A DNA stretch of 64,000 bases from Dendrocalamus latiflorus (Eukaryota; Streptophyta; Magnoliopsida; Poales; Poaceae), in contig CM029653.1 in the NCBI GenBank assembly GCA_017311315.1, forward strand, positions 42,258,665-42,322,664, written 5' to 3'. The translations under genes and the position numbers were made by a program. Below, one piece after another: positions 23,251 through 33,196 of this stretch. The notes under the pieces are model-generated. The model had not been told where the DNA came from. It searched no databases and was given only the letters and a program-made list of their open reading frames with translations. Within the stretch, counting starts at the first letter, position 1. Every line of letters starts with the position of its first letter.

Positions 23251-24760
23251 CGCTAGTGAAGTGAAATACCATTTGGGATGTTGAATTTACCCCCTCCGAT
23301 TGTTATATATTGGGTCTAACAGAATGCTTTTGAGTGCTTGTTGTTTAGGTCCCGATAAGAACACAAAATTCCAAACGAAATCTAAAGGATATATACAGTC
23401 TGCTGCAAAATTCTTGTGAAGTACCGACGTTCTGAACAACCTTCGGTAGAGGAAAAAAAATTAACCAGATCTTAGGACTCGCAAGGTGAGAACAAACCTC
23501 ACGCGCGTATAATTGACGTATGTCAGTTCACTGTATCGAACTCTTCAGCCCATACATTTGACGTTCTCGGAATTTTACGCCTAAAATATTGTGCAAGTCC
23601 TGAAGGTTGCCACGGAGAACACGTGAAATATTGTTCGCATTCAAGCCGATCACACTGCATTTCTCTATCGTTCAGACCTTTTTTTCCATGGGATAAAATT
23701 ATCGGCCTGAAACCATGAGTCTATTGCGACCACTTTTTGGACTCGCTTCAAACCGTTTTAACCTCTGACTTCTTAATTTCATCTTCTTTTATTTTTAGCT
23801 TCTTTTTTGTTTTTTGTTTTTATTTATTTGCATTGTCCGTGATGACAAAATGTTTTTATTTTTTATTTATTTTGAAATTTTAATTAGTCATAAAAAGCTA
23901 ACTGTCGCTACAATACATCTTCAGTCGCTACATTGCAAAAAAAGCAAGAATTCACAGCTTATAAGTCACATTGAGCATGACCATGTGTTTATGTCCAGAG
24001 CAATCTGTACTGCCTATAGCTCAGTTCTTTTCAGTTTGTGATTTATGATTTTCCTCGAACAAACAAACATATTGCTTTCTTCACCGCTGTTTCATTGCGG
24101 CTTATTGGAACAATTATTTTGAAATAATTTATCGGTATTCAGTTTATTTATATAAACACTTATTTTGAAACACTTATATTATAAGTCATGACCATAAGCT
24201 GCTTCGGGAAAAAAATGCACTCTGCTGTTGAAAGAGAAAGGTTTCTCTGTTTTTTACTAGTAAACACATACAGCACCTTTCTTTCACGTACGTCAGTGTT
24301 GTTCAGCTGCAGAATCTCTAGATCTAGCTACGTGCGTTCAGTGTTTGCTTGGTAACAGCTCCAGGAATTCGCTCCGGGTCATTGCCTGATTAAACAATGC
24401 CGAAACGCACATGCATGCAAGCATGTAAAAGACTTCTGAAGAATCATTCACTGATCAAGGTACACCCGGTACTATAGCTTGTTTGACCTCGGGAGCATCA
24501 TATTAGTTTCTTTTCTATTTTAGCATATGATCAAGTCTATAATTTTTAATTTTAATATAAATATTTATATGAATGGACTGAATATCGATGAATCATTTAA
24601 AAAATTATACCAATAAGCTGCTTCAAAATAACGGTGAAGAAGTCGTTCCGTTTGTTTATTTAAAGAAACCCATAAACCAAAAATAACTCAGCCTTTAATT
24701 TGTCCTCATATAATTGGTGGTAGAAGTAAAATACTACTACTCCCTTTCTTTAATCTTTTA
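23251..24760. other. Intergenic with AT-rich dispersed repeats
   Basis: Repeat sequence at 24010-24210 and a reverse-oriented relative at 24480-24690 share AAACAAAC, GCTTATTGG and ATAAGCTGCTTC motifs; together they could be a broken inverted pair. No gene recognised. Confidence 0.4.
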
Positions 24761-25460
24761 CAATTGCCATTGTCATTGGAACTTGATTGTACCTCACAGA
24801 TTTGCAAGAACCGAAGTCGACGTAATAAGATGAGACCAGCAGTTCGAGTGTACGTACGGCGTCATGCAGATGAGACAAGAGGGACCTCCGCTAGATCGCC
24901 TCGATCATGTCCCGGCAATTATAAATTCTCAAAAGATAGATTAAATTCGCCCGTAGTAATAATACCCGATTAGTTAAGCACCGGGGTGAGATGAGATGGA
25001 TGGAGACTGTACTCAGCACCCGTCTCGTCGCGTCCGTCCAACTGGGTCAGAGATTCAGAGTTAATTAATTAAGGCACGAAGAACACTGCAAAGATCAGGC
25101 AGAGAACTCTGCCCTGCTTCGCTCTGAAAAGGATCTGAAGAGACCAACCTGATGGAAGCAACAGCGACAAAAGCTATCTCGATCACGACGGAACACGAGG
25201 CCTTCTTTTTTGAAACCAAGAACGCGACGGCTGCTAATCCGGAGTTTTATAAATTGAGCCGGAAACCCGACGAACGCACGACGAACACGACGGTTCGTCG
25301 ATCCATCGGGAAAAATTGGGTCGCGCGCGGTTGCTTCCTCAGCACCGTGAGTCCGGCCAATGGAGATCGCGTGGAGGGGAGGACGACGGCAAGAGATATT
25401 CAGAGAAGTAAACACCGCAATATGTATGGTTTAATAATTCGATCGGCCGGATGTTTAGGC
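24761..25460. other. Moderately GC-rich unique-looking island, no gene recognised
   Basis: This 700-bp patch has higher GC than its surroundings and overlapping open frames on both strands: 117 codons at 25152-25505 on plus and 106 codons at 25095-25415 on minus. Neither shows a domain. On the minus strand an ATTTATAAA box lies at about 25240-25250. It could be a transcribed non-coding locus or a captured leader; I cannot decide. Confidence 0.3.
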
Positions 25461-25489
25461 GGTGCAGGCCAGACATTACAGCATGTTAC

Positions 25490-25960
25490 TACTCCCGTTC
25501 TGTAATATAAGTTTTTATTATTAACAAGCATCATCCTATAATACATGTTTATTATAGAGATCAAAGATGTATTATTATAATAATTTTGTGATATACCTCT
25601 ACTTTAATGTTGAAAAAATAAATAAGTAGTTTTAGTATACCATTTAATAAAGGTATACATTGTCTAATAGTATTAATTTTTTAAAATTTAATGTCTTATT
25701 GGCCTATACATATGGTAAGATTCAGATATATTACAAGACTGCAGGGGTTCTTTTTTACGTGACGTTTTTTATTTTTATAATCTCTAAGATACGATTTTGA
25801 TAGCTACATTTTATAACTTTACATTAAGATATACTAATAAAATTATGATATTATAAAAGTATTTTTAAAGATAAATTTAATAATATAATTTTTGTATAGT
25901 TAATGTAGATAATTTTGAATTTATTCATTGTTAAACTTTAAAAAGATTGATGGTACGGGT
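25490..25960. repeat. Stowaway-like MITE remnant
   Basis: It begins TACTCCCGTTCTGTAATATAAG, which resembles the common grass Stowaway end CTCCCTCCGTCC...ATATAAG, followed by AT-rich sequence. The matching right end was not found, so it is truncated or diverged. Confidence 0.4.
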
Positions 25961-27690
25961 TTTAAGAGTCAAGCAAAAAGTAATTTTCATTCGCGGTTGC
26001 GTGCCGCGGTTGCCAATGCGAACATACGTTCCCTCGCCGAAAGGTGAATTATTATCAAAGGGCCACGTACGTTGTACTACTACTGCTGGTACCTTGCTGC
26101 TTTCTTGTTAAAACTACCGGCCCGTTTTTTGGCCTTTCGGCTATTGACTTTTGAAGTCATAATGAATACGATGATTCGTTAAAATAAATTTTATAAATCG
26201 CTTTTTAATTATAAAATCATGTATACTTTTCAAGTCAGTGTCTACGTCGTCTACTATCGTCTCAAAAATATAGATAAAAATATAGATAAACACTATGAGG
26301 CACAACTAAAAACCATTTGCCACAGCAAAAAAAAAAGGACTAAAGTCATGCGATAAGAGACTGAGCTAATTTAAATTTTGTCTTAGCTTGGCACGGTAGC
26401 TAGCTTCTAAAAAATATTTTCAAATTATATATAAAATTAAATTAAATTAAATTATACCAATTTTGAGAAAAACTCGATAAAACAAAGACATTGCTTGATA
26501 TCCACCCCTAGTTAGAGGAAGGCTCGGGCGCTCGGTTGCAACACCGACCCGGCAGTGCCACGCGATAAATTTAGTTTTTTGTAAATAGGAGAATACCCGT
26601 TCAAACTAGTTAAAAACGTGTGCTTTGATACGTATTAAGAAATACTATTATGCTTTATTCATATGTGCGTAGAACATTTTTAGAAATGTGCAAGATGGAT
26701 TCGGAGGGGCAGATGAATCACAATGATATGTTGTTACAAACAGTTATCGTAACAGACCATGTGTAGACCGAGAAAGCAGTTTGCATTGAATGTGAGAATT
26801 ACAAGGCGCGTAGGGTTTGGTTTTATGCGTACATTTGCCTCACTACTCATACGATGTAAGTGGCAACACAAGCAAACCATCAACCTCAACTACAGGTAAG
26901 ATGTATATGCGTCTTTTGAAAGTCATGGTTCCAGTCAGTCATCGTACACATTTAGGTTCATCAGCGCCTTTCTCTTATCTTCTTTGCAGGCTTTATGCCT
27001 CGCAACACGGGTCCAATACTCGGCTTCCACAACTTATGTAGGTTTATCACAGTCAAAAGTAAATTGGCGCTCAGCAGGGGCTCCGGGGACCACCAGCGTC
27101 TTACTCTTGTCCTTTATGTTGTCATCCGAGCGGTAAACTTTTTCAGAATGTGAATCTCTCTAGCACCACCGGGTAGGTGAGCATATATTTTTGCTCGATG
27201 AATGCCCTGTCGTACATATCCGAGTCGTCGATCCATTGAAAGAAGTAGCAGCGCTATGTTGTCTGTCAACATAGACGGAGTGGGTTAGAGATGTGCGAAT
27301 GGAACATGTAATGTGAAATAGCAAATGCGTGCTTACAAAGAACTTCGCCGCACGTGTAGTGCGCTTGGGCAGTGGTTGCCGGGTGTGTGAACTAAATGAT
27401 ACATGTTGGATTGCCGTAGTTGCACTACGGCGCGGAAACTCCAGCGGCACAGGTGCATCCTTGAAAGAACTATCATGGTATGACCCCCTTCTTCTGGGCC
27501 ATCCACTTCCTCTTGCGAATGATCTCTTCGTAGTTCGACATCACTACCAGTGGCGTAGTGACATCCTATATCTCTCCGTCACTTCTCCCTCTCCCCATCC
27601 TCCAGTTTTGAGATCAACTCGATCAGAGTTTTGGGTCTGGTTGTGGGGGTTGCCCAGATTTTATATGTGGTCGGTGTACACTATTTTGTA
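25961..27690. other. Intergenic, repeat-derived, no gene recognised
   Basis: It contains short open frames only. Positions 26150-26480 look like fragments of the dispersed AT-rich repeats seen elsewhere. The remainder may belong to the transposon that includes the minisatellite and decayed ORF just to the right. Confidence 0.35.
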
Positions 27691-27693
27691 GTA

Positions 27694-28030
27694 AAGCTTG
27701 TGCATGCTATCTACTCGCTACGAGAAGCTGATATGTGTTGTTAGATCACTGGAAAAGCTAGTGCATGTTGTCTACTCGCTGTGAAAAACTAGTATGTAAT
27801 ATCAAATCACTGGAAAAACTGGTGGGTGCTGGCCACTCATTGTAAAAAGCTGGTACATATTGTCAAATAAATGGAAAAGATGGTGCATGCTGTTCACTAA
27901 CTGCGAAAAGCTGGTATGTATTATCGAGTCAACGGTAATGCTGGTGCATGCTATCTACGTACTGCAAAAAACTGGCACGTGTGGTCAAATCACTAAAAAA
28001 GCTGGTGAGTGCTCTTCAGTCACTGATATC
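27694..28030. repeat. 61-bp minisatellite, about 5.5 copies, each made of two related halves
   Basis: Unit starts fall at 27694, 27755, 27816, 27877, 27938 and 27999, exactly 61 bp apart. A typical unit reads AAGCTGGTGCATGCTRTC, then CTCGCTGCGAA, and its second half AAGCTGGTATGTATTRTC, then AATCACTGGAA. The unit is therefore itself a 31+30-bp duplication. Units differ from one another by several substitutions but not in length. Confidence 0.93.
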
Positions 28031-28188
28031 TCAAAAAATGATTCCAAGAACTAGGCAAATAACAAAAAATGGCCACACAACTTTAAAACATGGCTTAGGT
28101 CATGCTTAGTCATGTGGATATAATACATTACACCTAGTACATGGGTTGGTGCTTGCAAACAAAAATCTACTCCTAGCAAGATTACCAA

Positions 28189-29060
28189 CTAACCTAATTC
28201 GTAGGTCAAGCTACTCATCCATGAGGCTGTGGCCATAGTAGGTGGTACCGTCACTAGGTGAACTGGATTGAGAGCAGAAGCGACTTTAGCTGGTTGAGTT
28301 GGAATGGGAGCAACTGCGGCCTCATATGATACCTCCAATGTTGACAATGATCGGGGGGCTGGTGCGCCGCACACTCTAACGTGTAGTGCTCCTTAGGTGT
28401 AGTCCTCTGGTGAGTGGCTGAGTCTGAGTGGGATTGGTGCGGATAATAGGGGTTTGGCAGGTGTTGGAGCATGAACTGTTGTTACTGCTGCAATAAGCTC
28501 AGGCTTGGCAACTGCGGCAGTCCTCTCACGCTCCACTTTAGCTATGGCCTTTTCACACTTGGCGAGCTAAACGTGGAGAGTCTCGACGGGGCTGTAACTG
28601 GCAGTTAGGCACTAGCGGAGATCTGAGATCTCCTCCAGAGCCTCAGTGTAGATGGCTCCTATAGCTTGGGTGAGCTAGACTTGGTAGGTCAGGAGCTGGT
28701 CGTCCCCGAGGGCGGCAATGAACGTCTTGCCGTAGCGTCCTCCTTCCTAGAGGGAGGGATAGTACCAAAACAGGGAAGTCAACATGGCAGCCTTATAAAT
28801 CTCGCACATGCGAGCACGATGCAAGCAGACGTCGTCCTGATGGGTGTTAGTGAAGGTGCTTGGTGCGTAAGGTGTACTCACTTTCTCTTGTGTACAGGAA
28901 GACTTCCATCATCCAAGCCTCCCTGTCTCCTTCCTAGGTCTTCTGTTACCTGAAGATGGGACAGTGGCAGTAACCCAGATACTGTATTAGTTTGCGCAGT
29001 ATGTCGGCAAGCTATCCTTCATTCTTTCCATGGGCGAAGTAGTCTCATAGGCCAAAGTCA
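28189..29060 (-). pseudogene. Decayed transposon-type ORF with TAG stops
   Basis: Reading the minus strand in one frame from 28860 down to the final stop at 28189 gives protein-like sequence. Segments include RARMCEIYKAAMLTSLFWYY, GKTFIAALGDDQLLTYQ, AIGAIYTEALEEISDLR and CEKAIAKVERERTAAVAKPE. It is interrupted in frame by TAG at 28747, 28675, 28612 and 28567 and TAA at 28393 (low coordinate of each). The middle has a coiled-coil-like Glu/Lys/Ala composition. It resembles the C-terminal part of plant transposon proteins of the En/Spm-associated type, but I cannot name the family with confidence. Protein-like sequence may extend up to about 29060 in another frame. It is not functional. Confidence 0.55.
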
Positions 29061-30480
29061 GCTGATCCAATTATGTACAGTCGAACATGAGGGTATTAGC
29101 AACAGTTTAAGGATATAAAGAGAGGAGGTGAGTCAAGAACTAAGAATGATAACTAGAAACTATAGTACGCTATATTTTTTGTGAAGCTTTTGCTTTCAAA
29201 AATAAGATGAGATCTTTGGATAACGACCATTTTATAATCACACAAAAGTAATAAATATATACATGCAAACATACATATAATTATTTTAGCTATTTTTAGC
29301 CCATATTTCTGCAAGTATTTTACAATAAAGAAATATGGCTACTTACAGAAACACATCCATCAACTAAACGTAGCTATCTACCGCATTCCACATTACAAAA
29401 CCACAATTATGCTAATGAAACGCTAACGATATATTTTGCACATTGCTCGTATACAAATGAAGTATACCTTTTTTGAAGGTATTCACCCGTTCCACAATAC
29501 TTCCAACTACGAAAGATCGTAAATCACAGATAAACCACCTCAAAATTATATTACAAACTTGTCTTTCAATATGTCTTTCCTTTGTCCTCCCTCCCTGCTA
29601 ACTCACTCGGCATGAAATCTCTCTTTCCTTTCCCTCCCTCGCTGCGCTCTGGCTCGGAGGAAACCGACTGCGGTTCCCATTTTATATGCGCACGCCGACA
29701 GCAGTGCAATTAATATGCGAATAAAACGGTAATATAACGTCGCGTCGCATCACGTTATTACCCACGTGATTCTCTCGTGCTAGTGGCCATACCGCGCATG
29801 CCTATGCCCTGCCCCTGCCCGCATGCAACGATTGCCTCTGTCGGCGCCCTGCCACTGAGTATGGGTGGATTAGCAGCGTTGGGGCCTGTCTAGCTACAAC
29901 GTCATGCATTTGGCTGCCGCACGAGCCTCCTCCTACCGAGTTACCCTGCAAAGTAGATGATACATATTGTCTATCGCACCTTTCAAGCTTAATAAGAGAG
30001 ATCATTTTAAAAAACTGATGGCAAAGGTCAAAATTGAAAAAAAAAATGGCATACGTTCCGCGGAGATGGATAGAGATGTGGCTTGCGTTGCCGACTCCCC
30101 CGCTCGATTGGTCAGATCATTTGGCCCGCAGCCAAAGGTGTCAATGTCATAGACGACCGCGAACACCACCGGCCTACCGAGTGGACAGGATTTTTACTGC
30201 TTCCCAATTATTGTGCGGAGTCTTGGGTTTTCACTCTTCGCTGCATGCATTGCATAGCTCCACGGAGAAGTTGGGTATGTTATTTTCAGCTACAAGTGAT
30301 TGTAACTTTCCTCCAATAAATAATTAAAATGGTTTCCTTGTTTTAAAATAATTTATTAGAATAGTATTTAAAAATGAGTTATTGACTTTTAATTTATTCA
30401 CATAAACACTTATATTAGGAATAAAAACTATAAGTCGTAGTCATAAATCATAATTTACAGCTTGAAAAAATAAACCCTTT
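29061..30480. other. Intergenic, no gene recognised
   Basis: 29100-29560 is AT-rich. 29570-30010 is mixed with a CT-rich patch. 30330-30475 is a copy of an AT-rich dispersed repeat with ATAAACACTTATATTAG. The short overlapping frames at 29967-30327 show no domain. Confidence 0.4.
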
Positions 30481-30598
30481 GATGGTACCATACCATATGT
30501 TCACATGGAAAGATTATATTCTGGGACGTTTTGCAAATGCTGCTCTGCCCCCCGGAGCGACCCCAATCTTGCTCGGAAAAAAAGAACTATGGGTTGCT

Positions 30599-30808
30599 CT
30601 ACTCCTTGAATGATCCTGATTCTGAAAAACGAGAAGCCAAGGTATTTGGCTGAGCTCCCCTTGCCGTGGTTGAGATTCCAGGAGCAGAAGCCTCACCAAC
30701 GGGGGCCTGAGTGCAGTAGCTGTCTATGTGCACTGGAGTGGTGGGCAGACCTGTAGTAGGCGGCCGCTGATGCGAACCGGCGGCCATCGCAGGAGACGAA
30801 ATCCACAT
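30599..30808 (-). pseudogene. Orphan coding-like fragment (C-terminal end of an unknown protein)
   Basis: A 69-codon minus-strand frame ends at a clear stop. It has gene-like codon use and balanced composition (residues such as SPAMAAGSHQRPPTTGLPTT and a tail ASRFSESGSFKE), unlike the surrounding repeats. It sits between two AT-rich dispersed repeats with no promoter or other exon in reach. I take it for a displaced or captured 3' exon. I do not recognise the protein. Confidence 0.35.
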
Positions 30809-30814
30809 GCAGCT

Positions 30815-31090
30815 TAGGTCTCACTCATTTCGGCTTAAGCTTCTGGTTTCTGGCTTATTTTTCACTGTTTCTAAATTTTGTCTTTTGATGGTTTTTTAGC
30901 TTTTTTGAGTTTTTTTGCCGGTTCGTTTTTCCGAGTTCGTTTGCGTTGTCCGCGATGAACTAACCTATTTCTTCTATTTTCAATTTTTTTAAATTTAATT
31001 ATGCCAAGTAAGTCACCATCGCTACATTGTAATTTCAGCTGGCTATAGTACGATTTCAATTATAAGCCAATTTATTTGAAGCCAACCGAG
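30815..31090 (-). repeat. Dispersed AT-rich TIR element, copy 3
   Basis: Same modules and orientation as 1-345: a GCCGGTTCG core, TTTTTAAATTTAATTATGCC, GCTACATTGTAATTTCAGC, and an end with GAAGCCAACCGAG. No coding capacity. Confidence 0.5.
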
Positions 31091-31100
31091 CGGCATCTTA

Positions 31101-31332
31101 GGGCGTCCGCAATGGTAATAGCTAGTACTAGCTATATAGTCAGCTGACATGGAGGTGAGAGATAAAAGCAAAGACTATTTTATACTGTTGGACCCACATG
31201 CTCCTCTCTCATGTTCTTGGACTACGTGAAATAGATCAGCTATTTGCTCGTCGTTAGTGACTACTCTCTCTCCTATTTTTTCCTTGCCACATCAGATCTA
31301 GCTAACTAAATAGCTAGCTGTTGGAGACGCCC
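31101..31332. mobile_element. Tourist-like MITE, GGGCGTC family, copy 2
   Basis: 232 bp, with the same ends and length as 8808-9039 and TTA on both flanks (31098-31100 and 31333-31335). It differs from copy 1 at 8 positions, all transitions. Its right TTA is shared with the left TTA of the next MITE. Confidence 0.92.
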
Positions 31333-31335
31333 TTA

Positions 31336-31877
31336 GGCCAGTCTCAATGGGGGTTTCAAAAGAGTTTCATTCTCATTTAATGCAGTGACACATCAGCAAA
31401 TTTGCTGAGTTGGCAAGAAATTTATGAGGAGAGAGAGCAACAGAGTTTCATCAGGATGAAACCCATCCGTCCCGGTTACCAACACGATGAAACCCAGTGA
31501 AACCCCCACTGAGACCGGGTCGTTTCGTTCTCAGGCGCTCCCGAGGATCTGCTGTGCATTCATATATATGCGAATGTACTCATGAATATTGGATTAATTA
31601 ATATATTTTATTTGACCATGATTATTTGTCGGCATGAGATATATTGTAGTTACCAAAGTGACTATGTTTAGTTTAGATATATTTTCAAACGGCTACATAG
31701 TTTACATGGCACATAGGATCACAACATCATGCATACATTAATTGCTGCAGCTTGTCTATGAAACAGTGAAATGAAACCCCCCACTGAGAGATCCAGTTTC
31801 ATTTCTCAATCCAAGTCTGCAAAGCTGACATGGCAGTCTTGGAAACTGGGAAATGAAACCCACCACTGAGACTGGCC
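31336..31877. mobile_element. Tourist-like MITE, GGCCAGTCTCA family, long or composite copy
   Basis: The ends are GGCCAGTCTCAATGGGGGTT and, in reverse, GGCCAGTCTCAGTGGTGGG; TTA lies on both sides (31333-31335 and 31878-31880). At 542 bp it is over twice the length of its relatives at 32765-32957 and 38236-38402. It holds an internal end-like CCCACTGAGACCGG at about 31505 and another CCCACTGAGAG at about 31780. It may be two elements fused, or one with an insert. Confidence 0.8.
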
Positions 31878-31899
31878 TTACAAAGTTACAATCCATTCG

Positions 31900-32693
31900 A
31901 TCCATTTGTACCGTCAAATTCCGATCAGGCATGAGTGGTGGTGTCCTACTGGAGGATAGCCCTGGTCCCTAGCGTTAATTACCCCGTAATTAAACGTTGG
32001 CACGTCTTTCAATGCGCGCCCGACCCGGCCCGGCCCGGCCCGGCCGGACTGACTGACTCGTCTCTCTTTCTGTTTCCCGCTCGCCAGGCGCGGAAGAAAG
32101 AGAGGAGGAAAAAGGAAGAAGCGAACAGCACAGCACAAGACGACAGTAAGAAAAGGGATGATTTTTAATGGCACTCGTGGCGTAGAGCAGGACAGGGGGA
32201 GTGGGATGTTGGGCCGGCCTGGCTCGTGACCTCCGCTCCGGCGGGTTCGTTAGGCGTGGGATCTGCGCCGTCCGCCGGATCTGGAAAAGACAAATCCCCT
32301 TCATTCGCGCCGGCGCCTCTCTCTCTCTCTCTCTCGTATTCCTCGCCGCCTCCGCCGCTCCTCCGATTGGACGTCCACGCAGCCAGCGCCGTGCGGAGCG
32401 TAGAGTTTACTCCGTAGCGTAGCGGCGGTCGTACCGCGTGCAGCTGCGTGCGTGGAATCGTTTCGGCTTCGAGGAGGAGGGCGACGAGTCAACCGCGTCG
32501 TACAGTGCGCAGGGCTCGAGGCAGCAGCGCGTAGCGTTAGCCGTAGGCTGCTCCCTTGTTGGGACCCGGACTTTTCAGCGCCCCTCCCATCAATCCTATT
32601 TCTACTCCATCTTGGGTCTTCCTCACCCCTCTTTCTTTAATCTTTTCACTCCTCGATCTGATGGACCCTAATCATCACCATCAACTGCTACAG
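31900..32693 (+). other. Promoter-like GC island with leader and start codon, cut off by MITEs
   Basis: The patch is GC-rich and CpG-rich and holds a (CCCGG)n run (32024-32046) and a CT microsatellite (32317-32335). It is followed by a CT-rich leader and an ATG at 32661 that opens MDPNHHHQLLQ in a gene-like manner. Immediately after CTACAG (ending 32693) comes a palindrome and then nested MITEs, and no coding sequence continues. This resembles the 5' end of a gene separated from its body. I do not recognise the gene, and it could also be a non-coding transcript start. Confidence 0.3.
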
Positions 32694-32718
32694 TGTTATG
32701 CTCTCCGCATACTGCTAC

Positions 32719-33157
32719 GAGCAAGGCTAATAATACAGCTTTCAACTGACTGTATGGACACTTAGGCCAGTCTCAGTGGAGGTTTTATGTCCCAGTTTTC
32801 AACACAGCTATATTTTGGAAACGGTGCAGAAGAGTTTCATCCCCATGAAACTCTCTCTACTCCCATGAAACTTTTATCATCTCTCTTTATCAATACAGTG
32901 TTATATCAGCGTATTTAATGTCCATGAAACTTCATGAAATCCCCACTGAGACTGGCCTTACAACCCACTTATCAGCCTATTTATATAGTAGTTTACAGCC
33001 AGCTGAAGGCTGTATGACCCACCCTTTTCTCTCACAAAGTTTTTGGTTCTTGTGCTTCAGCTGGCTGTAAACTTACAGCCCACCTCTCTTCTCTCTCCTC
33101 CTCCCTGTCCTCCACCTCAGCATACAGCCTACTAACAGCCTCTTATTATACTTGCTC
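32719..33157. mobile_element. Tourist-like MITE, GAGCAAG family, interrupted by another MITE
   Basis: The ends are GAGCAAGGCTAATAATACAG and, in reverse, GAGCAAGTATAATAAGAGG; the flanks are TAC on both sides. About 243 bp of its own sequence is split by the 193-bp GGCCAG-family MITE at 32765-32957. A full relative lies at 59906-60247. Confidence 0.88.
32765..32957. mobile_element. Tourist-like MITE, GGCCAGTCTCA family
   Basis: 193 bp, with ends GGCCAGTCTCAGTGGAGG and, in reverse, GGCCAGTCTCAGTGGGGA. TTA duplications lie at 32762-32764 and 32958-32960. It is inserted inside the GAGCAAG-family MITE. Confidence 0.93.
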
Positions 33158-33196
33158 TACTGTAGTTCCCAACTACAGTAGCAGTATGCGGAGAGC

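Larger units (their letters stand above)
32700..33196. repeat. 55-bp perfect palindrome split by a MITE
   Basis: The left arm GCTCTCCGCATACTGCTAC (32700-32718) and the right part TGTAGTTCCCAACTACA then GTAGCAGTATGCGGAGAGC (33161-33196) become a perfect hairpin with 26-bp arms and a CCC loop once the intervening MITE and one TAC copy are removed. The MITE insertion created the TAC duplication seen at 32716-32718 and 33158-33160. Confidence 0.9.

Noticed and set aside
27694..28030. CRISPR-like array
   Set aside because: The 61-bp units are contiguous with no unique spacers and the genome is plant nuclear. It is a minisatellite.
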